The notes: generated by a model not told the origin, from the sequence alone. A stretch of DNA of 64,000 bases from Tubulanus polymorphus (GCF_964204645.1 NC_134035.1:1624001-1688000); one strand, 5' to 3'. Shown: positions 13,566 through 27,100, numbered from the stretch's first letter. Numbers and translations: made by a program.

Positions 13566-13779
13566 AGTATCGACTTTGCGCTTCGACTGTCCCATATCAT
13601 AACAGCAGCAAATTGTAGAAACTGAAAAACAACAAAATAATCAAAACATAAATATAGATTTCAATCCAATCAAAATGTTACAAATCTATAAAGTAATTCG
13701 AATACAAGGAATTATGAGAAAGAAATATTTACCTGATTTGCTTGAGTTGTTTGTCCAGTTGATGGAACTGATAGCGATA

Positions 13780-14069
13780 CCGTCCACGAGACGCAACTGA
13801 TAGCGATACCGTCCACGAGACGCAACTGATAGCGATACCGTCCACGAGACGCAACTGATAGCGATACCGTCCACGAGACGCAACTGATAGCGATACCGTC
13901 CACGAGACGCAACTGATAGCGATACCGTCCACGAGACGCAACTGATAGCGATACCGTCCACGAGACGCAACTGATAGCGATACTGTCCACGAGATGGAAC
14001 TGATTGCGATACCGTCCACGAGACGCAACTGATAGCGATACCGTCCACGAGATGCAACTGATAGCAATA
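13780..14069. repeat. 29-bp array, 10 copies
   Basis: 290 bp, exactly ten units, preceded by a partial one. Confidence 0.95.
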
Positions 14070-14423
14070 TAATGGATTTTGATTGATCAGATTTGTTCAC
14101 ACTGTACGACGTTGTTTTTGCGAAGCAGTGTTTTCCGGTTCATTGTAACAACAGCAAATTGGAGAAACTGAAATGATAAAACAAAATATAAATACAGATT
14201 TCAAACACATCAAAATATTACACAAAACTACAAATTTTAAAGTGAGAAGTGATGAGAAAGATAATTACCTGATTTGCTTGAGTTGTTTGCCCAGTTGACC
14301 GTTGAATGTTGGTGGAGTAATAAGACTGAATGACTCCAAGATAGAGTTGACATTAGATCTGACCATTGAGTCGACATTTAGCTGAGAGTAGCGTTGACCG
14401 CAGTTTGAGTTGACAGTACTGAG

Positions 14424-14783
14424 TTGATCGCAGGGTTAGATGACCACCGCGCGTTGACGGTAAATGATAGCAGTGCCAGTCGATCGCGTGGTGAGTTGAC
14501 AGTAGATTCAGTTGACCACCGCGCGTTGACGGTAAATGATAGCAGAGCCAGTTTATCACGCGGTGAGTTGACATTAGGTTCAGTTGACCACCGCGCGTTG
14601 ACGGTAAATGATAGCAGAGCCAGTTTATCACGCGGTGAGTTGACATTAGGTTCAGTTGACCACCGCGCGTTGACGGTAAATGATAGCAGTGCCAGTTTAT
14701 CACGCGGTGAGTTGACATTAGGTTCAGTTGACCACCGCGCGTTGACAGTAAATGATAGCAGTGCCAGTCGATCGCTACTTTAA
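14424..14783. repeat. 72-bp array, 5 units
   Basis: 360 bp, five units rich in GTTGAC. Open on both strands as 24-residue repeats; see 16383, 18603 and 21084 for the other copies. Confidence 0.9.
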
Positions 14784-15100
14784 TCAAAACGTAAACGTAA
14801 ACGATCATAAGCGGAATATCGCGATGGTGATGAAGCGTTTACGAATTTTAAAACCAGTCTAATTACGCGAAGTAACCAAACGTAGTAACGAACAAACGAG
14901 GCGATTCAGCTCCTTTAACTCCTTCCACTACCCGATTACACAACGTACACTTTCAACCAAATTTTTCTTTCTGGAAAATATCTCGAGATCGCAAGCGAGA
15001 AGGAACGCTAGCGAGTAATTTGTGCACTGGAACGTTTGTGATTCGACCTGTTTCGTTATTACTCGCGATCGTGACGTATTGGACTATATACGCTAAAATA

Positions 15101-16028
15101 CCGTCCACGAGACGCAACTGATAGTGATACTGTCCACGAGATGGAACTGATAGCGATACCGTCCACGAGATGGAACTGATAGCGATACCGTCCACGAGAC
15201 GCAACTGATAGCGATACCGTCCACGAGACGCAACTGATAGCGATACCGTCCACGAGACGCAACTGATAGCAATACTGTCCACGAGACGCAACTGATAGCG
15301 ATACCGTCCACGAGATGCAACTGACAGCGATACCGTCCACGAGACGCAACTGATAGCGATACCGTCCACGAGACGCAACTGATAGCGATACCGTCCACGA
15401 GACGCAACTGATAGCGATACCGTCCACGAGACACAACTGATAGCGATACTGTCCACGAGATGGAACTGATAGCGATACATTCCACGAGACGCAACTGAAC
15501 GCGATACCGTCCACGAGACGCAACTGATAGCGATACCGTCCACGAGATGCAACTGATAGCGATACCGTCCACGAGACGCAACTGATAGCAATACTGTCCT
15601 CGAGACGAAACTGATAGCAATACTGTCCACGAGATGGAACTGATAGCGATACCGTCCACGAGACGCAACTGAACGCGATACCGTCCACGAGACGCAACTG
15701 ATGGCGATACCGTCCACGAGATGCAACTGATAGCGATACTGTCCACGAGACGCAACTGATAGCGATACCGTCCACGAGACGCAACTGAACGCGATACCGT
15801 CCACAAGACGCAACTGATAGCGATACCGTCCACGAGACGCAACTGATAGGGATACCGTCCACGAGACGCAACTGATAGCGATACTGTCCACGAGACGCAA
15901 CTGATAGCGATACCGTCCACGAGACGCAACTGATAGCGATACTGTCCACGAGATGGAACTGATTGCGATACCGTCCACGAGACGCAACTGATAGCGATAC
16001 CGTCCACGAGATGCAACTGATAGCAATA
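15101..16028. repeat. 29-bp array, 32 copies
   Basis: 928 bp = 32 x 29. Variant monomers (AACGCG, AGATGG, CTGTCC) are scattered through it. Confidence 0.95.
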
Positions 16029-16382
16029 TAATGGATTTTGATTGATCAGATTTGTTCACACTGTACGACGTTGTTTTTGCGAAGCAGTGTTTTCCGGTTC
16101 ATTGTAACAACAGCAAATTGGAGAAACTGAAATGATAAAACAAAATATAAATACAGATTTCAAACACATCAAAATATTACACAAAACTACAAATTTTAAA
16201 GTGAGAAGTGATGAGAAAGATAATTACCTGATTTGCTTGAGTTGTTTGCCCAGTTGACCGTTGAATGTTGGTGGAGTAATAAGACTGAATGACTCCAAGA
16301 TAGAGTTGACATTAGATCTGACCATTGAGTCGACATTTAGCTGAGAGTAGCGTTGACCGCAGTTTGAGTTGACAGTACTGAG

Positions 16383-16742
16383 TTGATCGCAGGGTTAGAT
16401 GACCACCGCGCGTTGACGGTAAATGATAGCAGTGCCAGTCGATCGCGTGGTGAGTTGACAGTAGATTCAGTTGACCACCGCGCGTTGACGGTAAATGATA
16501 GCAGAGCCAGTTTATCACGCGGTGAGTTGACATTAGGATCAGTTGACCACCGCGCGTTGACGGTAAATGATAGCAGAGCCAGTTTATCACGCGGTGAGTT
16601 GACATTAGGTTCAGTTGACCACCGCGCGTTGACGGTAAATGATAGCAGTGCCAGTTTATCACGCGGTGAGTTGACATTAGGTTCAGTTGACCACCGCGCG
16701 TTGACGGTAAATGATAGCAGTGCCAGTCGATCGCTACTTTAA
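16383..16742. repeat. 72-bp array, 5 units, second copy
   Basis: Same five-unit structure, 1959 bp after the previous one. Confidence 0.9.
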
Positions 16743-17059
16743 TCAAAACGTAAACGTAAACGATCATAAGCGGAATATCGCGATGGTGATGAAGCGTTTA
16801 CGAATTTTAAAACCAGTCTAATTACGCGAAGTAACCAAACGTAGTAACGAACAAACGAGGCGATTCAGCTCCTTTAACTCCTTCCACTACCCGATTACAC
16901 AACGTACACTTTCAACCAAATTTTTCTTTCTGGAAAATATCTCGAGATCGCAAGCGAGAAGGAACGCTAGCGAGTAATTTGTGCACTGGAACGTTTGTGA
17001 TTCGACCTGTTTCGTTATTACTCGCGATCGTGACGTATTGGACTATATACGCTAAAATA

Positions 17060-18248
17060 CCGTCCACGAGACGCAACTGATAGTGATACTGTCCACGAGA
17101 TGGAACTGATAGCGATACCGTCCACGAGATGCAACTGACAGCGATACCGTCCACGAGACGCAACTGATAGCGATACCGTCCACGAGACGCAACTGATAGC
17201 GATACCGTCCACGAGACGCAACTGATAGCGATACCGTCCACGAGACGCAACTGATAGCGATACTGTCCACGAGATGGAACTGATAGCGATACCGTCCACG
17301 AGACGCAACTGATAGCAATACTGTCCTCGAGACGAAACTGATAGCGATACCGTCCACGAGACGCAACTGAATGCGATACCGTCCACGAGACGCAACTGAT
17401 GGCGATACCGTCCACGAGACGCAACTGAACGCGATACCGTCCACGAGACGCAACTGATGGCGATACCGTCCACGAGATGCAACTGATAGCGATACTGTCC
17501 ACGAGACGCAACTGATAGCGATACCGTCCACGAGACGCAACTGAACGCGATACCGTCCACGAGACGCAACTGATAGCGATACCGTCCACGAGATGCAACT
17601 GATAGCGATACTGTCCACGAGACGCAACTGATAGCGATACCGTCCACGAGACGCAACTGAACGCGATACCGTCCACGAGACGCAACTGATGGCGATACCG
17701 TCCACGAGATGCAACTGATAGCGATACTGTCCACGAGACGCAACTGATAGCGATACCGTCCACGAGACGCAACTGAACGCGATACCGTCCACGAGACGCA
17801 ACTGATAGCGATACCGTCCACGAGATGCAACTGATAGCGATACTGTCCACGAGACGCAACTGATAGCAATACTGTCCACGAGACGAAACTGATAGCAATA
17901 CTGTCCACGAGATGGAACTGATAGCGATACCGTCCACTAGACGCAACTGAACGCGATACCGTCCACGAGACGCAACTGATAGTGATACTGTCCACGAGAT
18001 GGAACTGATAGCGATACCATCCACGAGACGCAACTGATAGCGATACCGTCCACGAGACGCAACTGATAGCGATACTGTCCACGAGACGCAACTGATAGCG
18101 ATACTGTCCACGAGACGCAACTGATAGCGATACCGTCCACGAGACGCAACTGATAGCGATACTGTCCACGAGATGGAACTGATTGCGATACCGTCCACGA
18201 GACGCAACTGATAGCGATACCGTCCACGAGATGCAACTGATAGCAATA
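17060..18248. repeat. 29-bp array, 41 copies
   Basis: 1189 bp = 41 x 29. The AACGCG variant recurs every 116 bp (four monomers) between about 17428 and 17776, a higher-order repeat. Confidence 0.95.
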
Positions 18249-18602
18249 TAATGGATTTTGATTGATCAGATTTGTTCACACTGTACGACGTTGTTTTTGC
18301 GAAGCAGTGTTTTCCGGTTCATTGTAACAACAGCAAATTGGAGAAACTGAAATGATAAAACAAAATATAAATACAGATTTCAAACACATCAAAATATTAC
18401 ACAAAACTACAAATTTTAAAGTGAGAAGTGATGAGAAAGATAATTACCTGATTTGCTTGAGTTGTTTGCCCAGTTGACCGTTGAATGTTGGTGGAGTAAT
18501 AAGACTGAATGACTCCAAGATAGAGTTGACATTAGATCTGACCATTGAGTCGACATTTAGCTGAGAGTAGCGTTGACCGCAGTTTGAGTTGACAGTACTG
18601 AG

Positions 18603-18962
18603 TTGATCGCAGGGTTAGATGACCACCGCGCGTTGACGGTAAATGATAGCAGTGCCAGTCGATCGCGTGGTGAGTTGACAGTAGATTCAGTTGACCACCG
18701 CGCGTTGACGGTAAATGATAGCAGAGCCAGTTTATCACGCGGTGAGTTGACATTAGGATCAGTTGACCACCGCGCGTTGACGGTAAATGATAGCAGAGCC
18801 AGTTTATCACGCGGTGAGTTGACATTAGGTTCAGTTGACCACCGCGCGTTGACGGTAAATGATAGCAGTGCCAGTTTATCACGCGGTGAGTTGACATTAG
18901 GTTCAGTTGACCACCGCGCGTTGACGGTAAATGATAGCAGTGCCAGTCGATCGCTACTTTAA
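18603..18962. repeat. 72-bp array, 5 units, third copy
   Basis: Same structure, 2220 bp after the previous one; nearly identical to the second copy. Confidence 0.9.
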
Positions 18963-19279
18963 TCAAAACGTAAACGTAAACGATCATAAGCGGAATATCG
19001 CGATGGTGATGAAGCGTTTACGAATTTTAAAACCAGTCTAATTACGCGAAGTAACCAAACGTAGTAACGAACAAACGAGGCGATTCAGCTCCTTTAACTC
19101 CTTCCACTACCCGATTACACAACGTACACTTTCAACCAAATTTTTCTTTCTGGAAAATATCTCGAGATCGCAAGCGAGAAGGAACGCTAGCGAGTAATTT
19201 GTGCACTGGAACGTTTGTGATTCGACCTGTTTCGTTATTACTCGCGATCGTGACGTATTGGACTATATACGCTAAAATA

Positions 19280-20729
19280 CCGTCCACGAGACGCAACTGA
19301 TAGTGATACTGTCCACGAGATGGAACTGATAGCGATACCGTCCACGAGATGCAACTGACAGCGATACCGTCCACGAGACGCAACTGATAGCGATACCGTC
19401 CACGAGACGCAACTGATAGCGATACCGTCCACGAGACGCAACTGATAGCGATACCGTCCACGAGACGCAACTGATAGCGATACCGTCCACGAGACGCAAC
19501 TGATAGCGATACCGTCCACGAGACGCAACTGATAGCGATACTGTCCACGAGATGGAACTGATAGCGATACCGTCCACGAGACGCAACTGAACGCGATACC
19601 GTCCACGAGACGCAACTGATAGCGATACCGTCCACGAGATGCAACTGATAGCGATACTGTCCACGAGACGAAACTGATAGCAATACTGTCCACGAGATGG
19701 AACTGATAGCGATACCGTCCACGAGACGCAACTGAACGCGATACCGTCCACGAGACGCAACTGATAGCGATACTGTCCACGAGACGCAACTGATAGCGAT
19801 ACCGTCCACGAGATGCAACTGATAGCGATACCGTCCACGAGGCGCAACTGATAGCGATACCGTCCACGAGACGCAACTGATAGCGATACCGTCCACGAGA
19901 CGCAACTGATAGCGATACCGTCCACGAGACGCAACTGATAGCGATACTGTCCACGAGATGGAACTGATAGCGATACCGTCCACGAGACGCAACTGAACGC
20001 GATACCGTCCACGAGACGCAACTGATAGCGATACCGTCCACGAGATGCAACTGATAGCGATACCGTCCACGAGACGCAACTGATAGCGATACCGTCCACG
20101 AGATGCAACTGATAGCGATACCGTCCACGAGATGCAACTGATAGCGATACCGTCCACGAGGCGCAACTGATAGCGATACCGTCCACGAGACGCAACTGAT
20201 AGCGATACCGTCCACGAGACGCAACTGATAGCGATACCGTCCACGAGACGCAACTGATAGCGATACTGTCCACGAGATGGAACTGATAGCGATACCGTCC
20301 ACGAGACGCAACTGAACGCGATACCGTCCACGAGACGCAACTGATAGCGATACCGTCCACGAGATGCAACTGATAGCGATACTGTCCACGAGACGAAACT
20401 GATAGCGATACTGTCCACGAGATGGAACTGATAGCGATACCGTCCACGAGACGCAACTGAACGCGATACCGTCCACGAGACGCAACTGATGGCGATACCG
20501 TCCACGAGATGCAACTGATAGCGATACTGTCCACGAGACGCAACTGATAGCGATACCGTCCACGAGACGCAACTGATAGCGATACTGTCCACGAGACGCA
20601 ACTGATAGCGATACTGTCCACGAGACGCAACTGATAGCGATACCGTCCACGAGATGCAACTGATAGCGATACCGTCCACGAGATGCAACTGATAGCGATA
20701 CCGTCCACGAGATGCAACTGATAGCAATA
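19280..20729. repeat. 29-bp array, 50 copies
   Basis: 1450 bp = 50 x 29. Its minus strand is open in all three frames (up to 542 codons) because the monomer has no stop trinucleotide on that strand. Confidence 0.95.
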
Positions 20730-20827
20730 TAGTGGATTTTGATTGATCAGATTTGTTCACACTGTACGACGTTGTTTTTGCGAAGCAGTGTTTTCCGGTT
20801 CATAGTAACAACAGCAAATTGGAGAAA

Positions 20828-20928
20828 CTGAAATGATAAAACAAAATATAAATACAGATTTCAAACACATCAAAATATTACACAAAACTACAAATTTTAA
20901 AGTGAGAAGTGATGAGAAAGATAATTAC
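20828..20928 (-). other. Putative 101-bp intron in the macrosatellite spacer (example)
   Basis: On the minus strand AAATCAG|GTAATTATC is followed 101 bp later by TTATCATTTCAG|TTTCTCC. The same donor/acceptor pair recurs at about 10.8-10.9, 11.05-11.15, 11.45-11.55, 13.62-13.74, 14.17-14.27, 16.13-16.23 and 18.35-18.45 kb. It suggests the repeat derives from, or makes, a spliced minus-strand transcript. Confidence 0.45.
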
Positions 20929-21083
20929 CTGATTTGCTTGAGTTGTTTGCCCAGTTGACCGTTGAATGTTGGTGGAGTAATAAGACTGAATGACTCCAAG
21001 ATAGAGTTGACATTAGATCTGACCATTGAGTCGACATTTAGCCGAGAGTAGCGTTGACCGCAGTTTGAGTTGACAGTACTGAG

Positions 21084-21443
21084 TTGATCGCAGGGTTAGA
21101 TGACCACCGCGCGTTGACGGTAAATGATAGCAGAGCCAGTTTATCACGCGGTGAGTTGACATTAGGTTCAGTTGACCACCGCGCGTTGACGGTAAATGAT
21201 AGCAGAGCCAGTTTATCACGCGGTGAGTTGACATTAGGTTCAGTTGACCACCGCGCGTTGACGGTAAATGATAGCAGTGCCAGTCGATCGCGTGGTGAGT
21301 TGACAGTAGATTCAGTTGACCACCGCGCGTTGACGGTAAATGATAGCAGAGCCAGTTTATCACGCGGTGAGTTGACATTAGGTTCAGTTGACCACCGCGC
21401 GTTGACGGTAAATGATAGCAGAGCCAGTCGATCGCTACTTTAA
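21084..21443. repeat. 72-bp array, 5 units, fourth copy
   Basis: Same length, 2481 bp after the previous one, but the order of unit variants differs from the other three arrays. Confidence 0.9.
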
Positions 21444-21707
21444 TCAAAACGTAAACGATCATAAGCGGAATATCGCGATGGTAGCGGATCCGGGTTCGAC
21501 GACGACGACGAATCGAGACAAGTAAAAGGATGGTCCGGGTAAAGCCTTTTACGAAATATAATCGAACAAAAACCATTTATGATTACAATAAAGCTCCACT
21601 GCGGCATAAAAATCCCTCAACTAACCCGTGGTATATCCCTGAACCAAATAAACAAGAATCCTATATTGGGCGGGTAAAATGTGATAATATGAGAGGAACA
21701 AGTTTAT

Positions 21708-21747
21708 CGCGATATCAATAAGTTTATCGCGATATCAATATTAAAAA
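21708..21747. repeat. 20-bp direct duplication
   Basis: AGTTTATCGCGATATCAATA occurs twice in direct succession, with CGCGATATC inside it. Confidence 0.9.
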
Positions 21748-21869
21748 GTTAACAGGGTAAAACATTTCTTCACAGGAATGTTTTCATGTACAGTAAAAAT
21801 ACCAAGGTTACGCCCTCAGTTACAACTGATCTAAACATTAAGTCAGTTTGTATTATTGAATCTATTTAC

Positions 21870-22330
21870 ATAAGATGGCAGTTATACTGCGTAATGAAAT
21901 CTGGTTTCAGTAAAAAACGGCGAAGGTATCTTCAGATAGATCGAAGGGAAAAAAATCTCAATGAAATCTGGTTTCAGTAAAAACTGTAAACCTTCAGCAA
22001 TCTATTTCATCGCAAAATATCAGAGTACAGCAAAACTCTGCATTCAACATTAGATCAGATTTTAAAACTTTTTACATAAGATGGCAGTTATACTGCGTAA
22101 TGAAATCTGGTTTCAGTAAAAAAACGGCGAAGGTATCTTCAGATAGATCGAAGGGAAAAAAATCTCAATGAAATCTGGTTTCAGTAAAAACTGTAAACCA
22201 TCAGCAATCTATTTCATCGCAAAATATCAGAGTACAGCAAAACTCTGCATTCAACATTAGATCAGATTTTAAAACTTTTTACATAAGATGGCAGTTATAC
22301 TGCTAATGAAATATGGTTTCAGGAAAACCG
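21870..22330. repeat. 207-bp tandem duplication, two full copies and a partial
   Basis: TAAGATGGCAGTTATACTGC starts near 21870, 22077 and 22284. An internal piece, GGCGAAGGTATCTTCAGATA, recurs again near 22808. The rest of 21445-22890 shows no gene I can support. Confidence 0.85.
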
Positions 22331-22891
22331 TAAACCTTTAGCAATCTATTTCATTGTGAAATAGATGAAAATATATATAGTTGACCTCATCATCACATTG
22401 TTATAACGGGTGGGTGGGGCCCCCCAAAACATATTGAAGTCCAAGGGCCCCCAACTAGATCTAATTGCCAAGCCACATAAAGATCAGTAATAATATATAT
22501 AAAGACCATCAACGGTCCACAGTTAAAGTGTCGCAACACTGCAACACATATTCGGATGATAATAATTATCATCGTTATCCCGAGGCTCACGCCAATTTAT
22601 CGAGTTCAAAAAAGTGACTTGGCAATGTACCGCAGCGGAGAAAAAAATCGATAAAAAACATCCCGGGACCCACCAAAAAAATAAAAGGGTACTTACTGGC
22701 AAAAGCAGACGCATACAGTCGACAGAGGCTCAGATCACAGCGCCGCAGCATAAACCGTGGAACAGCGCAGAAGCAGTGAAGCACGGACAGAGGAGAGCAT
22801 GGAAGAGGCGAAGGTATCTTCAGATAGATCGAAGGCAAAAAAAGGGTAACCAGCAGCAAAACACACGTAGTCAACTAATTTGACCTACGAA

Positions 22892-23934
22892 ATAACGAAT
22901 GAGTAGTCGTATACTTGAACTAACGAATGAGTAGTCGTATACTTGAACTAACGAATGAGTAGTCGTATACTTGAACTAACGAATGAGTAGTCGTATACTT
23001 GAACTAACGAATGAGTAGTCGTATACTTGAACTAACGAATGAGTAGTCGTATACTTGAACTAACGAATGAGTAGTCGTATACTTGAACTAACGAATGAGT
23101 AGTCGTATACTTGAACTAACGAATGAGTAGTCGTATACTTGAACTAACGAATGAGTAGTCGTATACTTGAACTAACGAATGAGTAGTCGTATACTTGAAC
23201 TAACGAATGAGTAGTCGTATACTTGAACTAACGAATGAGTAGTCGTATACTTGAACTAACGAATGAGTAGTCGTATACTTGAACTAACGAATGAGTAGTC
23301 GTATACTTGAACTAACGAATGAGTAGTCGTATACTTGAACTAACGAATGAGTAGTCGTATACTTGAACTAACGAATGAGTAGTCGTATACTTGAACTAAC
23401 GAATGAGTAGTCGTATACTTGAACTAACGAATGAGTAGTCGTATACTTGAACTAACGAATGAGTAGTCGTATACTTGAACTAACGAATGAGTAGTCGTAT
23501 ACTTGAACTAACGAATGAGTAGTCGTATACTTGAACTAACGAATGAGTAGTCGTATACTTGAACTAACGAATGAGTAGTCGTATACTTGAACTAACGAAT
23601 GAGTAGTCGTATACTTGAATTAACGAATGAGTAGTCGTATACTTGAACTAACGAATGAGTAGTCGTATACTTGAACTAACGAATGAGTAGTCGTATACTT
23701 GAACTAACGAATGAGTAGTCGTATACTTGAACTAACGAATGAGTAGTCGTATACTTGAACTAACGAATGAGTAGTCGTATACTTGAACTAACGAATGAGT
23801 AGTCGTATACTTGAACTAACGAATGAGTAGTCGTATACTTGAACTAACGAATGAGTAGTCGTATACTTGAACTAACGAATGAGTAGTCGTATACTTGAAC
23901 TAACGAATGAGTAGTCATACTCTTTGAACTAACG
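22892..23934. repeat. 28-bp satellite, about 37 copies
   Basis: Unit core GAATGAGTAGTCGTATACTT. Copies are almost identical; one TTGAATTAAC variant lies near 23620 and the last copy is degraded. Confidence 0.95.
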
Positions 23935-24174
23935 AACACGCTTAGTTTTACATCCAAGATAAAAGCTTGGTTTAGTTGTAGTGAGTATGTTGTAAACATA
24001 CTTACATCAAAAATATTGAAAATATTCCTGGATAAGATGCAGAAAGCGAGTGCAACTTCATACATAGAGAAAGGCTAATGCCTGAACTTTTAACATGAAT
24101 AACTGCATCGTACTGTAAACTCATTAACAATTACTACCAATTAATGAAACGAATATCTCGGCATTTTTATATAT

Positions 24175-27100
24175 AGGGGATATAGTTTATCTTACCCCAA
24201 AGTGAAGAAATGATTCTTGTGGAGCTTATCTTACTCCAAAGAGAAGATCCATGTATTACTAAATAAATAGGGGTTATATTCATCTTACCCCAAAGTAAAA
24301 GATTCTTACAGGGGTAGCTTATCTTACTCCAAAGAGAAAAGAGATTCTTACAGGGGTAGTTTATCTTACCCCATAGTAAAATGATTCTTACAGGGATAGC
24401 TTATCTTACCCCAAAGAGAAAAAAGATTCTTACAGGGGTAGTTTATCTTACCCCATAGTAAAATGATTCTTACAGGGATAGCTTATCTTACCCCAAAGTA
24501 AAAGATTCTTACAGGGATAGCTTATTTTACCCCAAAGTAAAAGATTCTTACAGGAGCAGCTTGTCTTGTATTTCTTATGTTATATTTATCTTACCCGTAG
24601 GAAAAATGAGATTCTAACAGGGGTATGGCTTATCTTACCCCATAGTGAAATGATTCTGACAGGGGTAGCTCATCTTACCCCAAAGTGAAGATTCATGTAT
24701 TACTAAATAGGGGTTATATTCATCTTACCCCAAAGTAAAAGATTCTCACAGGGGTAGTTTATCTTACCCCAAAGTAAAAGATTCTGACAGGGGTAGTTTA
24801 TCTTACCCCAAAGAGAAGATCATGTATTGCTAAATAAATAGGGGTTATATTCATCTTACCCCAAAGTAAAAGATTCTTACAGGGGTAGCTTATCTTACTC
24901 CAAAGAGAAAAGAGATTCTTACAGGGGTAGCTTATCTTACCCCATAGTAAAAGATTCTTACAGGGGTAGCTTATCTTACTCCAAAGAGAAAAGAGATTCT
25001 TACAGGGATAGCTTATCTTACCCCATAGTAAAAGATTCTTACAGGGGTAGCTTATCTTACCCCAAAGTAAAAGATTCTTACAGGGGTAGCTTATCTTACT
25101 CCAAAGAGAAAAGAGATTCTTACAGGGATAGCTTATCTTACCCCATAGTAAAAGATTCTTACAGGGGTAGCTTATCTTACCCCAAAGTAAAAGATTCTTA
25201 CAGGGGTAGCTTATCTTACTCCAAAGGTAAAAGATTCTTACAGGGGTAGTTTATCTTACCCCAAAGTAAAAGATTCTTACAGGGGTAGCTTATCTTACTC
25301 CAAAGGTAAAAGATTCTTACAGGGGTAGTTTATCTTACCCCAAAGTAAAAAATTCTTACACGGTAGCTTATCTTACTCCAAAGGTAAAAGATTCTTACAG
25401 GGGTAGCTTATCTTACCCCAAAGGTAAAAGATTCTTACAGGGGTAGTTTATCTTACCCCATAGTAAAATGATTCTTACAGGGATAGCTTATCTTACCCCA
25501 AAGTAAAACATTCTTACATGGTAGCTTATCTTACTCCAAAGGTAAAAGAGATTCTTACAGGGGTAGCTTATCTTACCCCAAAGACAGATTCTTACAGGGG
25601 CAGTTTATCTTACCCCAAAGAGAAGATTCATGTATTACTAAATAAATAGGGGTTATATTTATCTTACCCCAAAGGTAAAAGATTCTTACAGGGGTAGTTT
25701 ATCTTACCCCAAAGTAAACAGATTCTTACAGGGGTAGCTTATCTTACCCCGAAAAGAAGATCGGGGTTTGAACTCACAGACTGAGCTCAAACTAGTAAGC
25801 CTTACCTCTCCTCAAGGGTACATAACATACACCGAGCTTATCTTACCCCAAGTGAAACATTTTTACAGGGGTTGTAGCCTATCTTACCTCAAAGTGAAGA
25901 AAAGATTCTGACAAGTTTTTCTTTTATTAATAATGTTATATTTATCTTACACGTAGGAGAAATGAGATTCTAGGAGTAGTTTACCCAAAAGTGATATGAT
26001 TCTTACAGGGGTAGCTCATCTTACCCCAAAGTGAAGAAAAGATACAGGAGCAGTTTGTCTTGTATTTTTACGATAGATATTTTTCTAAGAAATGTTGCTG
26101 CTTATGAGAGAAATGAGATTCTAACAGGGGTAGTTTATCTTACCCCACAGGGCAAAGAGATTCTAACAGGAGCAGTTTAGCAGTTTATCTTGCCCCGAAG
26201 TGAAAACATTTTTCCAGGGGTAGCTTATCTTACCCCAAAGAGAAGAGATTCTTACAGGAGCAGTTTGTTTTCCCCCAAAATAAACAGATTCTTACAGGGG
26301 TAGTTTATCTTACCCCAAAGAGAAGATTCACTGAATAAACAGGGTAGTTTATCTTACCCCAAAGATTCTGACAGGGGAAGTATGTCTTACCCCAAAGAGA
26401 GGATTGTTTGGGGTTTGAACTCATCTAGTTAGCCATACCTCTCCTCAAGGGTACTTAACATACATCAAGCTTATCTTACCCCAAGTGAAACATTTTTACA
26501 GGGGTTACATTTATCTTATCCCAACGGAAAAAGTTTGTTGCAGGGGTAGTTTATCTTACCCCAAAGTAAGAAAAGATTCTTACATGAACAGTTTACTTTC
26601 CCCAAAAAGAAAAGATTCATGTATAACTAAACAAGGGTTGTAGTTTATTTTACCCAAAAGGTAAAAAAAACACTTTTACAGGACTATTTTATCTAGGTCA
26701 AAAGTGAAAAGCATATATCACCACTACAGATTCATGCCTTACTAAACAGGGTTTGTAGCTTAACCTACCCCAAAGTATAATACGATTCTTACAGGGGTAG
26801 CTTATCTTACCCCAAAGAGAAGATTCACTGAATAAACAGGTTAGCTTATCTTACCCTAAAGTAAAAATAGATTCTTACATGAACAGTTTATCTTTCCCCA
26901 AAAAGAAGAAAAGATTCATGTATTAATAAACAAGGGTTGTAGTTTATCTTACCCAAAAGGTAAAAAATAAACACTTTTACAGGACTAGTTTATCTAGGTT
27001 AAAAGCATATATCACCACAAAGTACAGATTCATGCCTTACTAAACAGGGTTTGTAGCTTAACCTACCCCAAAGTAATAAGATTCTTACAGGGGAAGCTCA

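Larger units (their letters stand above)
9926..21480 (-). repeat. Macrosatellite with roughly 2-kb composite units
   Basis: Repeated modules in the order: leader containing CTCGCGATCGTGACGTATTG, 29-bp array, spacer with a putative 101-bp intron, 72-bp array, leader again. Units: a divergent one at 9926-11815, a partial one at 13566-14822, then 14823-16781, 16782-19001 and 19002-21480. The single-copy portions are nearly identical in the last three units, so homogenisation is recent. No credible gene. Confidence 0.85.

Noticed and set aside
14353-14808. 119-151-codon ORFs on both strands over the 72-bp arrays
   Set aside because: Both strands are open and the peptide has no recognisable family; more likely a property of the repeat. 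Kept only as a weak finding.
19132-20760. Minus-strand ORF of 542 codons and its two companions in other frames (also 16912-18279 and 14953-16059)
   Set aside because: They are by-products of a 29-bp repeat that has no stop trinucleotide on the minus strand, so all three frames stay open. There is no frame preference, and 29 is not a multiple of three.
22892-23934. CRISPR-like array (28-bp repeats)
   Set aside because: Repeats are directly contiguous with no unique spacers, and the context is eukaryotic; it is a satellite.
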